DNA from: a bacterium
Lineage (GTDB): Bacteria > Actinomycetota > Thermoleophilia > Solirubrobacterales > Solirubrobacteraceae
Length of the DNA: 64,000 nt
Assembly (NCBI GenBank): GCA_021323635.1
Contig: JAJPKQ010000022.1
Coordinates: 1 to 64,000 of the forward strand
Direction of reading: 5' to 3'
The translations under genes were made by a program, and so were the position numbers. Of the stretch, positions 47,491-58,300 are shown piece after piece. Within the stretch, counting starts at the first letter, position 1; each line of letters opens with the position of its first letter. Below the pieces are notes generated by a model that saw nothing but the letters and a program-made list of their open reading frames with translations, was not told the origin of the DNA and searched no databases.

Positions 47491-50400
47491 CGTGCCAGCG
47501 GGTTCCTGCGGGAAGGCGCTCGCCGCGCATCACGACCGAGCGCCCAGCGACGCTCGCGCGCTCCCCGATCTCTGTCTGCGGCAGCGCTGCCGCGCTTGGC
47601 CCGAGCGTCGCCCCGGCGCCGATCCGCGTCGGCCCGATCTGCATCACGCGATCATGGAAAAGGTGCGTCTCAACGACCGCGTGGCGGTTGATCGCGCAGC
47701 CCTCGCCGAGCGTCGCCTGCTCGAACTCCGTGATCGTCAGCGTTTCGCACCAGACATCGCTGCCGACCCGCGTGCCCATCAGGCGCAGGTAGGCCGTCAT
47801 CAGCGGGCTGCCGAGAGCCAGATTGAGCAGCCAGGCGCCGGCTAGCTGCTCCTGGCAGGAGTTGACGATCTCATCGCGCCAGACAAAGCTCGACCACAGC
47901 GGATGCTCGCCGGCCTGATAGCGGCCGATCAGAAGCCATTTGGCGGCGATCGTCAGCGCGCAGGCGACGATGCCCCCCGCAAGGATCAGCGCCGGGCCGA
48001 CCGCAAACATCGCCGCCAGACCGAGGTGCACGCCCGTGCTGTCAAGCGCCCAGAACTCAAGCGATCCGATCGCCGTTGCAAGCATCGCGGGCCCGAAGAT
48101 GCGCACGAGCTCGATCGCGCCGCGCGCGATCACCAGCCGCCTGGGCGGATCGGTGGTGCGTGCGCGGTCGCTCTGCACGGGCGCGCGCGGGATCTCGAGC
48201 GCGGGCGCCCCGAACCAGGCCGTGCCCTCGGGCGGGCGCCTGGGCGGCGTCGACTGAACGCCGACGAGGCTGCCCGGTCCGATCCGCGTGCCGCCGGAAA
48301 GTATCGCGCCGTTGCCGAGGAAGCTCTGTGCCCCGATCGCGATCGGGGCGATCTGAAGCCAGCCGGAGCGAGCGCGCGCGCCTGCGAAGACGACGTCGTC
48401 GGCCGCAAAGCTCTTCTCCGCAAAGGTCGTCTGGCGGGTCAGCCCAACCGCTGTCGAGATCTCCGCGCGCCGGCCGACCTTCACGCCCGCGAGGCGCAGC
48501 CAGTAGGGGGTGTAGATCGAGGAGTAGAGCGGGAAGAGGATGTCGCGAGCGCCTGCCATCAGCGACTCCGCAAGCCACGAGGCCCACGCAGCGGCGCCAT
48601 CCGCCGCGTGTGTGCCTGGCCTGATCAGCGGGGAGAGCGCCCGGAAGATCAGCGCGACAAGCAGCGCATAGGTGAGGATGAAGAGCACGGTCATCGCCGG
48701 CACCAGCTCGAGCGCAAGCACCACGACGTTGGTGGGCGTCGTTTCCGCAGGGCGCAGCAGCAGCAGCAGCGCAAGCCCCGGGATCGCCGCCGCGAGCACG
48801 ATCAGGCTCTCGCCGAGCATCGCGACCGCGAACATCGCCTTCCAGAAGCCGCGGTGGCGCCCGGCCGGCGGATCGCCCTCCGGCCAGCCCTCGCCTGCCG
48901 CGCCGACCCTGCGCGCCGGGCAGCCCGCCCAGCGCTCGCCTGCAGGCACCTCGCCGCTGATCAGCGCACCGGGCTCCACCTCCGCGCCGGCGCCGACCCG
49001 TGCTCCGGGCATCAGCAGCGCGCGCGTGCCGATGCGCGCGTGAGCCCCGATCTCGATCTCGCCGATCACCAGCTCCGATCCCTCGATCCACCAGCCGTGC
49101 ACGTCGCAGTCGTCCTCGAGCGTGGCGCCGGGCCCGATCCTCACGAGGCTCGTCGGCGGGGGAATCGTTCCCAGGCGTGCGCCCGCGCCGATGCTGTGCC
49201 CGAGCAGCCGGGCGTAGCGCGCCGCCCAGGGGGTGCCTGCAAGGCCCTCGAGCGCAAAGCCCTCCGCGAGGCGCTCTAACGTCCAGACGCGAAGCGTCAG
49301 GAAGGAGTGGCGCGGGTAGCGGCCGGGCTTCAGATTCGCCAGCAGCAGCCGTCGCGCGATGGCGAGGATCAGCGCGCGGCCGGGGCGGGAGGCAAGCAGC
49401 AGCCAGCCGCCGACCAGCAGCGGCCAGCTGATCTGCGGGCCGAGCGCGCCGGGGTAGATGCGGTCGAGGATCAGCGCGCCCAGAATCCACGGCGGCGTGG
49501 TGAAGACAATGAGAGCAAAGAGCGCGCTCAGATGGGCGGCGGCGAACCCACGCCTGCGTGCGAGGCCCGCCCCATGCGATCGGGCGTGCCGATCGGAGCC
49601 GATCTCCTCCAGCCGCTGTGCGAGCGCTGCGATCGTGCGATGGTTGTAGATGTCGGCAACCGCGGCTGCGGGGTAGCGTGAGCGCAGCGCCGATGCGAGC
49701 TTCGCCGCCGCCAGCGAGCCGCCGCCGAGCTCGAAGAAGTCGCTCTGCGCAGAGAGCGGGATCGGCCCGAGCTGCTCGCGAAAGCGCTCCGCCAGCCACG
49801 CCTGCGCAGGCGTGAGGCCATCCTCGGCAGGCGGCTGCCTGCCGTCGACCTGCTCAACCGCTCCGCCGCCGCCGTGCGCGGCGCGATCGCGCCCGTGAGC
49901 GTCCGTCGCTGCGGGCGGCGGCCAGGGCAGCGCCCTGCGGTCGACCTTGCCTGAGGTCGAGCGGGGGAGCTCCTGCAGGCGCACGATCTGCGGGACGATC
50001 CCGGCGGGGAGGCGCTCTTGCGCGAAGCGGCGCACCGCGCCGGCGTCGAAGTCGCCGAGCAGGTAGGCGACAAGGACCCTGTTGCCGGCTGCGCTCTCGC
50101 GCACCGCGCAGGCTGCGGCCTTCACGCCCGGCGCCGCTGCGAAGCAGGCATCGACCTCGCCCAGCTCGATGCGCCGCCCGCCGATCTTCACCTGGTCGTC
50201 GCGGCGCCCGACGAACTGCAGCCCGTCGATCGTCTCGCGAACGATGTCCCCAGAGCGGTAGGCGCGCTGGAAGCCGACCGCGGGCAGCGGAGCAAAGCGC
50301 TCGGCGTCAAGGTCCCGGTCGAGGTAGCGCGCGAGGCCGACGCCTGCGATCACCAGCTCGCCGGCCTCGCCGATCGCAACCGGGCGCCCCTGCTCGTCGA

Positions 50401-51427
50401 CGATCGCGGTCTCCCAGCCGGGCAGCGGCCAGCCGATCGTGACCGCCCGCGCAGGCTCGCAGCGCGCCGCCGTGCTGACGACGGTCGCCTCGGTCGGGCC
50501 GTAGGTGTTCCATACCTCGCGGCGCTCGGCAAGCCGCCAGGCCAGCTGCTCCGGGCAGGCCTCCCCACCCAGGATCAGCAGCCGCACCGTCTGCAGGTCC
50601 TCCTCAGCGAGCAGCGCGGCAAGGCTGGGCACGGTCGAGAGCACCGTGATCTGCTGCTCGCGCAAAAACGGCCCGAGCTCCGCTCCCGCCCGCACGAGCG
50701 CGCGCGGCGCCGGGACGAGCGTCGCACCGTGGCGCCACGCCAGCCAAATCTCCTCACAGCTTGCGTCGAAGGCGATCGAGAGGCCCGCGAGCACGCGATC
50801 TCCGACCGACAGCGAGAAGAGCTGCGCCTCGGCGTCGACGAAGGCGGCGGCGGCGCGATGGCTGACAGCGACGCCCTTGGGCGCGCCGGTGGAGCCGGAG
50901 GTGAAGATGACCCAGGCGTCATCATCGGGCGTCGGCTCGCGCGCCTCCCCGTGCGGCTCGCCCGTCCACTCGATCGCAAGGCCATCGCGCACCACCGCGC
51001 AGACCTCAGCGGTGGCGATTATCTCCTTGGCGCGCGCAGGCGGCTCCTCGGCGTCGATCGGAACATATGCGGCGCCCGACCAGAGCGTGCCGAGCACGGC
51101 GATGTAGAGCTCTGCGCCGCCGCTGGCAAGCTGAACAGCTACGCGATCGCCGGGGCCGACGCCCTGATCCGCCAGGCGGCGCCCGAGCGTGGCGGCGGCC
51201 TCCGCAAGCTCCCGATAGGTGAGCGTCTGGTCGGGCGCCTGGAGCGCGGGTGCCTCGCTGCAGCGCACGGCGCTCGCTCCGAAGATGTCAAGCAGCGTGC
51301 GCGGTCGCGGAGCGCTCGCCCCGCCGGCGGGTATCGGCGAGGCCTGCGTGGAGTGCAGCGCCCGCGCAGTGAGCTTTGTCGAGGATGAAGAGAGGGGTTT
51401 GCCCATGGCGCCGTTTCCAACACTCAT
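47468..51427 (-). CDS. Pls/PosA-type membrane nonribosomal peptide synthetase (A-T-[TM pair-LbetaH] x3)
   Basis: Adenylation motifs (VIFTSGSTGAPKGVAVSH, NTYGPTEATVV, YRSGDIV, GRRDDQVKIGGRRIELGEVD, STSGKVDRRAL), carrier FFELGGGSLAAAKL, then three hydrophobic TM pairs alternating with three hexapeptide-like domains. Confidence 0.92.
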   Translation of the reverse strand: MSVGNGAMGKPLSSSSTKLTARALHSTQASPIPAGGASAPRPRTLLDIFGASAVRCSEAPALQAPDQTLTYRELAEAAATLGRRLADQGVGPGDRVAVQLASGGAELYIAVLGTLWSGAAYVPIDAEEPPARAKEIIATAEVCAVVRDGLAIEWTGEPHGEAREPTPDDDAWVIFTSGSTGAPKGVAVSHRAAAAFVDAEAQLFSLSVGDRVLAGLSIAFDASCEEIWLAWRHGATLVPAPRALVRAGAELGPFLREQQITVLSTVPSLAALLAEEDLQTVRLLILGGEACPEQLAWRLAERREVWNTYGPTEATVVSTAARCEPARAVTIGWPLPGWETAIVDEQGRPVAIGEAGELVIAGVGLARYLDRDLDAERFAPLPAVGFQRAYRSGDIVRETIDGLQFVGRRDDQVKIGGRRIELGEVDACFAAAPGVKAAACAVRESAAGNRVLVAYLLGDFDAGAVRRFAQERLPAGIVPQIVRLQELPRSTSGKVDRRALPWPPPAATDAHGRDRAAHGGGGAVEQVDGRQPPAEDGLTPAQAWLAERFREQLGPIPLSAQSDFFELGGGSLAAAKLASALRSRYPAAAVADIYNHRTIAALAQRLEEIGSDRHARSHGAGLARRRGFAAAHLSALFALIVFTTPPWILGALILDRIYPGALGPQISWPLLVGGWLLLASRPGRALILAIARRLLLANLKPGRYPRHSFLTLRVWTLERLAEGFALEGLAGTPWAARYARLLGHSIGAGARLGTIPPPTSLVRIGPGATLEDDCDVHGWWIEGSELVIGEIEIGAHARIGTRALLMPGARVGAGAEVEPGALISGEVPAGERWAGCPARRVGAAGEGWPEGDPPAGRHRGFWKAMFAVAMLGESLIVLAAAIPGLALLLLLRPAETTPTNVVVLALELVPAMTVLFILTYALLVALIFRALSPLIRPGTHAADGAAAWASWLAESLMAGARDILFPLYSSIYTPYWLRLAGVKVGRRAEISTAVGLTRQTTFAEKSFAADDVVFAGARARSGWLQIAPIAIGAQSFLGNGAILSGGTRIGPGSLVGVQSTPPRRPPEGTAWFGAPALEIPRAPVQSDRARTTDPPRRLVIARGAIELVRIFGPAMLATAIGSLEFWALDSTGVHLGLAAMFAVGPALILAGGIVACALTIAAKWLLIGRYQAGEHPLWSSFVWRDEIVNSCQEQLAGAWLLNLALGSPLMTAYLRLMGTRVGSDVWCETLTITEFEQATLGEGCAINRHAVVETHLFHDRVMQIGPTRIGAGATLGPSAAALPQTEIGERASVAGRSVVMRGERLPAGTRWHGAPVVAA

Positions 51428-51590
51428 TTTCGCCGTTCGATGCTCTGGCCCGCTTTACGATTGCAGGGTCCGAGCCGTGCTCGGATTGTGTTCGCAGAGC
51501 ATTTCCTGTGGCGGGCAAAAGGCTAATCGCATTCAGCGTTTGTCAGCGCCTGCAAATGCGGTGTGAGCGTTAGCTTATGTTGCGAATCTG

Positions 51591-53204
51591 TTAGGCAGCG
51601 TGCGAGCGCAGCGCGGCTGAGCCGAGCGGCTGCTCGACACGCGCGGCCGGCGGGCTCTCCGGCTGCTCGAAAGCGGCCGGCTCCGGGGCGCCATCGGCCG
51701 GCAGCGCCCATGGCAGCGGCGACCCTGACTTCTGTAGGCGCAGCACGCCGTCAGCGAAGTCAAAGCGCCGAAAGTCGATGAGGTCGCGGAGGTAGTTCTG
51801 ACGCAGCCGCCAGGGCGGCCTGGCGCCCTGCTTGGGAAAGCGGTCGATCGCGCGCTGCACGTAGCCGGCGGCAAGATCGATCAGCGGCTCGCGCGCGAGC
51901 GCCGGATCCTCATTGTGCGGGTAGCAGATCGCGTCGCGCCCGCGCTCCATGCGCGCAAGCAGGCGACAGACGAAGCTCGCCACCAGATCGCTCTTGAGCG
52001 TCCAGGAGGCGTTGGTGTAGCCGACGATGAAGGCGGCGTTGGGTACGTCTGCGAACATCATGCCGCGGTAGGCGAGCTGCTTTGAGAGCTCAAGGCGCTC
52101 GCCGTCGCGGTAGAGCTCGACGCCGCCCAGCGCAAGCAGGTTGAGCCCGGTCGCAAGCACGACCAGCTCAGCCTCCAAGTGGCGCCCGGAGCGCAGCAGG
52201 ATTCCCTTATCGGTGAAGCGCTCGATGCGGTCGGTGACGACCTGTGCCGATCCGTCTGCAAGCGCCCTGAAGAGGTCGCCGTCGGGCACCAGGCACAGAC
52301 GCTGATCCCACGGCTGATAAGGGGGGCGAAAATGCTCGTCGATCGGGAAGCCCGCGGGCAGCTGGCGCTCGAGCCCCTTGCGGATCAGCGCCTTCGCGAG
52401 CGCGGGGCGGCGGCGCGCAAGCTGGAAGGATCCGATCGTGAGCAGGATGTTCTTGGCGCGCACAAGGCGATATGCGAGCCCGCGCGGAAGGCGGGCGCGC
52501 AGGCGGCGCGCGATCGGGTCGCGCTCGGGCAGCGAGAGGATGTAGGTGGGGGTGCGCTGGAGCATCGTCACCTGCGCGCCGCGCTGCGCGAGCGCGGGAA
52601 CGAGCGTCACCGCGGTCGCTCCGGAGCCCACCACGATCACGCGCTTGCCCGTACAGTCGAGATCCTCGGGCCAGTGCTGGGGGTGGATCACCGTGCCGCC
52701 GTAGGAGGAGAGGCCCGGGAGCTCCGGGGTGAAGCCTTCCTCATAGCGGTAGTAGCCCGTGCAGAAGAGCAGGAAGCGGGCGCTGTAGCGCTCGAGCACG
52801 CCCTCCCCCTGCCCGGCGACCTCGAGCTCCCAGCGGGCCTCGCGCGAGGACCAGCGCGCGGAGCGCACGCGCCTGCCGAAGCGCACCTTGGCGTCGACGC
52901 CGTGCTCGCGCGCCGTCTCCTTGATGTAGGAGCGGATGCGCTCGCCCGGGGCGATCGAGAGGTCGTCATCCCAGGGCCGGAAGGGATAGCCGAGGGTGTA
53001 CATGTCCGAGTCTGAGCGGATCCCCGGGTAGCGAAAGAGATCCCAGGTCCCGCCGATCGCAGCGCGCGCCTCCAGAATCGCAAAGCTTTCGCGCGGCCGC
53101 TCGCGGGCAAGACGACACGCGGCGCCGATCCCTGAGAGCCCGGCGCCGATGATCAGCACGTCGAAGTCCTCACGGGCACGTGTGGAGGCTGCAGCTGCGC
53201 TCAA
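51591..53204 (-). CDS. Flavin-containing Baeyer-Villiger-type monooxygenase (EthA-like), TTG start
   Basis: DVLIIGAGLSGIGAACRLARE, GGTWDLFRYPGIRSDSDMYTLGYPFRPW, VIVVGSGATAVTLVPAL, YTNASWTLKSDL; RBS ggaaaggaac. Confidence 0.9.
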   Translation of the reverse strand: MSAAAASTRAREDFDVLIIGAGLSGIGAACRLARERPRESFAILEARAAIGGTWDLFRYPGIRSDSDMYTLGYPFRPWDDDLSIAPGERIRSYIKETAREHGVDAKVRFGRRVRSARWSSREARWELEVAGQGEGVLERYSARFLLFCTGYYRYEEGFTPELPGLSSYGGTVIHPQHWPEDLDCTGKRVIVVGSGATAVTLVPALAQRGAQVTMLQRTPTYILSLPERDPIARRLRARLPRGLAYRLVRAKNILLTIGSFQLARRRPALAKALIRKGLERQLPAGFPIDEHFRPPYQPWDQRLCLVPDGDLFRALADGSAQVVTDRIERFTDKGILLRSGRHLEAELVVLATGLNLLALGGVELYRDGERLELSKQLAYRGMMFADVPNAAFIVGYTNASWTLKSDLVASFVCRLLARMERGRDAICYPHNEDPALAREPLIDLAAGYVQRAIDRFPKQGARPPWRLRQNYLRDLIDFRRFDFADGVLRLQKSGSPLPWALPADGAPEPAAFEQPESPPAARVEQPLGSAALRSHAA

Positions 53205-53228
53205 TGCTGTTCCTTTCCGCAGATTCAG

Positions 53229-53265
53229 ATTCTGACCGGTATGCGAGTAGTATACTGCCCGGTAT
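53229..53265. promoter_or_regulatory. Putative tandem operator in BVMO/P450 divergent promoter
   Basis: ATTCTGACCGGTAT (53229-53242) and ATACTGCCCGGTAT (53252-53265), 12/14 identical, 23-bp register; second is an ATAC-N6-GTAT inverted repeat. Confidence 0.65.
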
Positions 53266-54607
53266 GCCAGTTGCCGACCAGAGGGCGCATGCCGCTCTGC
53301 CCCCCGGGCCGCAGCTGCCGCGGGCGCTGCAGACCGCGATCTGGATGCGTCGCGCCCAGGGCTTGCTCGCGTGGTCGCGCCGGCGCTATGGCGACACCTT
53401 CACACTGCGCATCGCCCATGAGGGCACCTGGGTCGTCACCTGCAACCTGGAGGCAGTCAAGAGCGTCTTCACCGGCGACCCGCGGATCCTGCATGCGGGC
53501 GAGGGCAACAGCGTGCTGCTGCCGGTGCTCGGGCCCAACTCCGTGCTGCTGCTCGACGAGGAGGAGCACATGCGCCAGCGCAAGCTGCTGCTGCCGCCCT
53601 TCCACGGCGCGCGCATGAAGCGCTATGAGGCGCTGATGCAAGAGATCGCCGCGGCGGAGATCGAGCGCTGGCGCCCGGGCGAGGTGCGCCAGCTGCGCCC
53701 CCGCATGCAGGCGCTCACGCTCGAGGTGATCCTGCGCGCGGTGTTCGGCGTCGCCGAGGGGCAGCGCCTGGAGGAGCTGCGGCGCGCGCTGCGGCGCCTG
53801 GTCGCCTATGCGACCAACCCACGGGCGGGCATCATGCTGGCGGTTGTCGGGCCCGCTCGCGGCGAGCGCATCCGCGGTTTCCGCGAGCGCCTGCGCACGG
53901 TGGACGAGCTGCTGTTCGCGGAGATCGCCGAGCGGCGCGCGCTCGCGGAGATCGCCGAGCGCGAGGACATCATGTCGCTGCTGCTCCAGGCTCGTGACGA
54001 GGATGGCGCGCCGATGAGCGACAAGGAGGTGCGCGACGAGCTCTTGACGCTGCTGCTCGCAGGACATGAGACGACCGCCAACGCGCTTGCCTGGGCGGTC
54101 GAGCGCCTCGCGCGCCACCCAGATGCCACAGCGCGCCTGCAGGAGGAGGTCGACGCCGGCGAGAGCGCCTATCTGCAGGCGGTGGTGCAGGAGATCCTGC
54201 GCCTGCGACCGGTCATCTCAGTGGTGGCTCGACGCCTGAAGGCTCCGTTCCGGATCGGCGCGTGGGAGCTGCCCGCAGGTGTCGGGATCGTGCCCTCCAT
54301 CTACCTGATGCACCGACGCGCGGACATCTACCCGGAGCCCGAGCGCTTTCGCCCGGAGCGCTTCTTGGAGCAGCCCCCGGGGACCTACACATGGATCCCG
54401 TTCGGCGGTGGCGTCCGCCGCTGCCTGGGGGCGGCCTTCGCGCAGTTTGAGATGGAGGTGGTGCTGCGCGAGCTGATCGCCAGACGCAGCCTTGCGCCTG
54501 CCCGCGCGCAGAGCGAGCGCGTCCTGCGCCGTGCCTTCACGGAGACCCCCTCCCGCGATGCGGAGGTTCTGATCGGCAGCGCAGAGCGCATGAGGGTCGC
54601 CCGGTGA
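53264..54607 (+). CDS. Cytochrome P450
   Basis: LLLAGHETTANALAW I-helix, EILRLRP (ExxR), PERFRPERF, FGGGVRRCLGAAFA heme loop. Confidence 0.94.
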   Translation: MPVADQRAHAALPPGPQLPRALQTAIWMRRAQGLLAWSRRRYGDTFTLRIAHEGTWVVTCNLEAVKSVFTGDPRILHAGEGNSVLLPVLGPNSVLLLDEEEHMRQRKLLLPPFHGARMKRYEALMQEIAAAEIERWRPGEVRQLRPRMQALTLEVILRAVFGVAEGQRLEELRRALRRLVAYATNPRAGIMLAVVGPARGERIRGFRERLRTVDELLFAEIAERRALAEIAEREDIMSLLLQARDEDGAPMSDKEVRDELLTLLLAGHETTANALAWAVERLARHPDATARLQEEVDAGESAYLQAVVQEILRLRPVISVVARRLKAPFRIGAWELPAGVGIVPSIYLMHRRADIYPEPERFRPERFLEQPPGTYTWIPFGGGVRRCLGAAFAQFEMEVVLRELIARRSLAPARAQSERVLRRAFTETPSRDAEVLIGSAERMRVAR

Positions 54608-55272
54608 GGGGACGCAGGCGCGAGCGCAAGCTCGCACCGACCCGCCAGGAGCGCAAGGCCGCAACACGCGCGGCGCTGCTTGCCGCCGCCGGGGAAGCGA
54701 TCTGCGAGCGCGGCTTCGACGGCGCATCGGTCGAGCTGATCGCCAAGGCCGCGGGCTACACCAAGGGCGCCTTCTACGCCAGCTTCAGCAGCAAGGAGGA
54801 GCTCTTCCTGGCGATCCTCGATGAGCGCTTTGCAGCGCAGATCGCGCGTCTGGAGCGCGCCCTGCAGGGCGCGGGCGACCCCGCTACGGAGGTTCGTGCC
54901 GCAACCGAGGGATTTCTGGAGCAGGTGAGCTCCGATCCGAGCTGGCCGCGCCTCTACCAGGAGTTCGCAACGCACGCCGCCCGCAACCCGGCGTTTCGCA
55001 AGGAGCTGGTCGCCCGCCAGCGACGGCTGCGCGGGGCGATGGCGGAGATCTTCGCGCGCTGGAGCGCTCGCCGCGGCATCGAGCCGCCGCTGCCGCCCGC
55101 CGAGATCGCGGCGATGAGCTATTGGATGGCCGAGGGCTTCCTGCTTCAGCGCACGCTCGACCGCGAGCTCGAGGATCGGCTCTACGTCGAGCTGGTCGAG
55201 ACCTTCCTGGCCGGGCTGATGGCCAAGGTGGCGGAGTCCGACCGCGGCGAGCGGCCGCTCGCGCAGGTCTAG
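54604..55272 (+). CDS. TetR family transcriptional regulator
   Basis: RQERKAATRAALLAAAGEAICERGFDGASVELIAKAAGYTKGAFYASFSSKEELFLAIL; overlaps P450 stop codon. Confidence 0.93.
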   Translation: MRGRRRERKLAPTRQERKAATRAALLAAAGEAICERGFDGASVELIAKAAGYTKGAFYASFSSKEELFLAILDERFAAQIARLERALQGAGDPATEVRAATEGFLEQVSSDPSWPRLYQEFATHAARNPAFRKELVARQRRLRGAMAEIFARWSARRGIEPPLPPAEIAAMSYWMAEGFLLQRTLDRELEDRLYVELVETFLAGLMAKVAESDRGERPLAQV

Positions 55273-55323
55273 GTGCAACAGCGTGGAAGCTCTATAAGCG
55301 TCGGCGCGAACTGATAGAAACGG

Positions 55324-55338
55324 TCACTGGCGCAGTGA
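55324..55338. promoter_or_regulatory. Perfect 6-3-6 inverted repeat upstream of secreted PKD protein gene
   Basis: TCACTG-GCG-CAGTGA, about 40 bp upstream of the ATG. Confidence 0.35.
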
Positions 55339-55377
55339 TGTGCCTCACGGGTGTAGCGCCACACCGCACGTGAAGCG

Positions 55378-58300
55378 ATGATGGAGCAGCTGCACACAGG
55401 GGGAGGAACAAGCCGCAGGGCACAGGGACGCCGGCTGCTGGCGGCGCTTGCGACAAGCACTGGGCTGCTGCTCGGGCTGGGCGCCCCGGCTGCGCTGGCG
55501 AGCCAGCTTGCGGTCGAGATCGTCAAGCCGGGCAAGTCGCCGAGCGGCGAACCGCTGCCCGGCGAAGGGGCTGAAGGCAAAGCGACGGTGCCGGCGCATG
55601 AAAAGGTCCCCTTCAAGATCGAATTCACGGACGTGCTTGAGAACCCCGAACCGTGCCCTCCCTGCACATCTGAAGCGACGGTCGAATGGCACTTCGGCGA
55701 CGGCAGTGAACCGGCACTCGAGCATGTGACGGTGAACGCCAACCCGAACGAAACCTACTACGCAGAAACCACGCACGAATTCTCGACCCCCGGCAAGAGC
55801 TACACCGCCGAAGTGCTTGTCAAGGTCCCATATGGAGGAGAATCCACCGAGCGGATAACGATTGAAACCGGCGCGGCGCTGCTCACCTCGCTGGCGGCCA
55901 GCCAATACTTCCCATACGTCGGCGAACCGGTCACCTTCACGGCCAAGCAGGAACTAAACGACTACAAGCCGCCGCTCTCCTACCACTTCCTGCTGAACGG
56001 CAACCCGGTGCAGGAAGTCACGATCGACGAAGGCGCGCCTGCCCCGGGGACCTACGAACAAACCTTCACGAGCACCGGCGCCCAGACGGTCGCGGTGAAG
56101 GCGAGCGCGGAAGCAAGCACCGAAGCCAAGCGACTTGAAACTGAAGCGGCCACGACGGTCGATGTCGTGCCGCATCTCGGCGGGGCGGTGACGGTCAGCC
56201 CGCCCAACCCCTATGTCGGCGAAACGGTCACCTTCTCGGCGCTTGCCGAAGGAGGCGAGCCGCCCTACACCTACTCGGGCTGGCTGCTCGACGGCGGCCC
56301 CTTCCCGGGCGCAGGCACAGCCACCGCGCCGGAGGGCACGCGCGCAAGCGAGCAGGCCAAGTTCACGACCACTGGCACGCACACGGTCACGCTTGGCGTC
56401 AGCGACTCGAGCAGGCCGAAGCGCAGCGAGAGCCTCACCGCGAGCGTGAGCGTGGATCAGCCGCTTGTCGCCTCGATCACGCCCGCCGGCGAAGCCTACG
56501 ACGAGAACCGCCCGCTGAGCTTTGAAGCGCACGTTGCGGGGGGCACCCCGCCTTATGAAGAGCGCTGGCGTCTTTTCCCGATCGGGTACCCCGAATACAC
56601 GACGGCTGCGGGCGCCGGCGCAACCTTCTCCCACACCTTCAACAGTCATTTCGAATCCTCTGGCGCCTACGGCCTGGTGCTCTCCGCGAACGACTCCGAC
56701 GGCCACATCACGACGATCGAAAAGCGCATCCTGGCGCAGCCGTGCATACCGACGGTCGAATTCGGCCTGATCCAGCTCGCCTCGAAGACAGGCTGCCTGC
56801 AGCAGAGCACCGGCGCTGAGGGCGTGAAGCGCTGGTCAACAGAAACGGAAGTGCTGCTCAACGGCATCCCGCTGCAGCCGATCGCCGGACATCCCTTGGT
56901 CCTGGAAGCGCCGAGCAGCGCGCACCCGGGAGGCCTGCTTGAAGTGGGCAACGTCAACCTCACGATCGTCGGCACCGAGCTTGACTTCGCGCTGCTGCAC
57001 GAAAAGCCGCTCAAGTGGGAGCTGCCGAAGGGCGAAAAGGGCGAAGAAAAGTCGCTTGTGACGCTGTCGGTGCCCGCGGGCCTCAAGCTGCTGGGGCTCT
57101 CGGTCGGCGGCTCCATCGGCGTCAAGCTCGGCTACGGCACCGATGGCGAACACTTCGCGACCTTCCCGCTGACGATCGAACTGCCGAAGATCTTCAAGAG
57201 CGGCCCGAACAAGGAAGCGGGCGGTCTGACAAGCGAAGCGGCGCTGTCCGTGGGCGTGAGCGCGAGCGGGCTCGCCGCGGTGCACTTCAAGGGGCTGCGC
57301 GTCGAACTCAACGAAGCGTGGCTCGGCAAGCTGCAGATCAAGGATCTCTGCCTGGCCTTCATACCCGGTGGCAGCGAAGCGATCTCCGAATGCGCCAAGC
57401 CCAGCGTCGGCGGCAAGGAATTCATCGAATGCCAGAACACGAGCACCACCGCCGATCGCTGGTCGGGAACCGCGGTCGTCGTGCTGCCGACGACGTCAAA
57501 GACCGAAATCGGCCTCTTTGGCGGCCTCGTAGGCAGTCAGATCGCCTACCTGGGTGGATTTGTCGAAACAAACCCGGGGCTGCCGATCGTCGATGACGTC
57601 TTTCTCGACCGCGTGGGGATCGGCGTCTGCATCAACCCGCCGCCCTTCAAACTCAAGGGCGAAGTGGGAGTCGATGCGATGCCGGTCGGAAGCAAGCCGA
57701 CGCTGAAGGTCGACGGCTACTTCCAGTACACCAACTCCTACACCGACTCCGAAGGCCACGAACATCCCTGGTCGGTTGAACTCGGCGGCTCGGTGGCGGT
57801 GTATGAAAAGGAAATCGGCGGCGGTGACGTCGTCGTGAACTCAACCGGCGAACTTGAATTCGCCCTGCATGCCGAGCTTGAGCTCTACAGCGTCGTGTCG
57901 ATAAACGGCCATGTGGACGGCTGGATCGAGCCCACCGAAAAGCTCTTCAACATCAACGGCGGCATCGAAGCGTGCCTGCTGGGCGCGTGCATCGGCGCAG
58001 ACGGGGAGGTCTCCTCGACGGGCATCGCCGGCTGCGGCAAGATCCTGGGCCTCGAAGCGGGCTTCGGCTATCGCTGGGGCAGCGGCCATGTGAGCACCTT
58101 TGACGGCTGCTCCTTCGGCGAATACGAAGCTACAAAGGCATCGCTGGCGGACTTCGCCCCCAATCTCACCCGGACGCTTGCGATCGCGCCGCACACCAAG
58201 GCGATCGCGCTGCGCGTGGGCGGCCTCGGCGGCCCGCCCGGGATAACCTTGCGCGGCCCTGGCGGGCAGACGATCGTGATCCCAGCGGGCGCGAGCAAGG

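Noticed and set aside
47903-49279. 458-aa plus-strand ORF inside the Pls-like gene
   Set aside because: Shadow ORF opposite a gene with unmistakable NRPS motifs.
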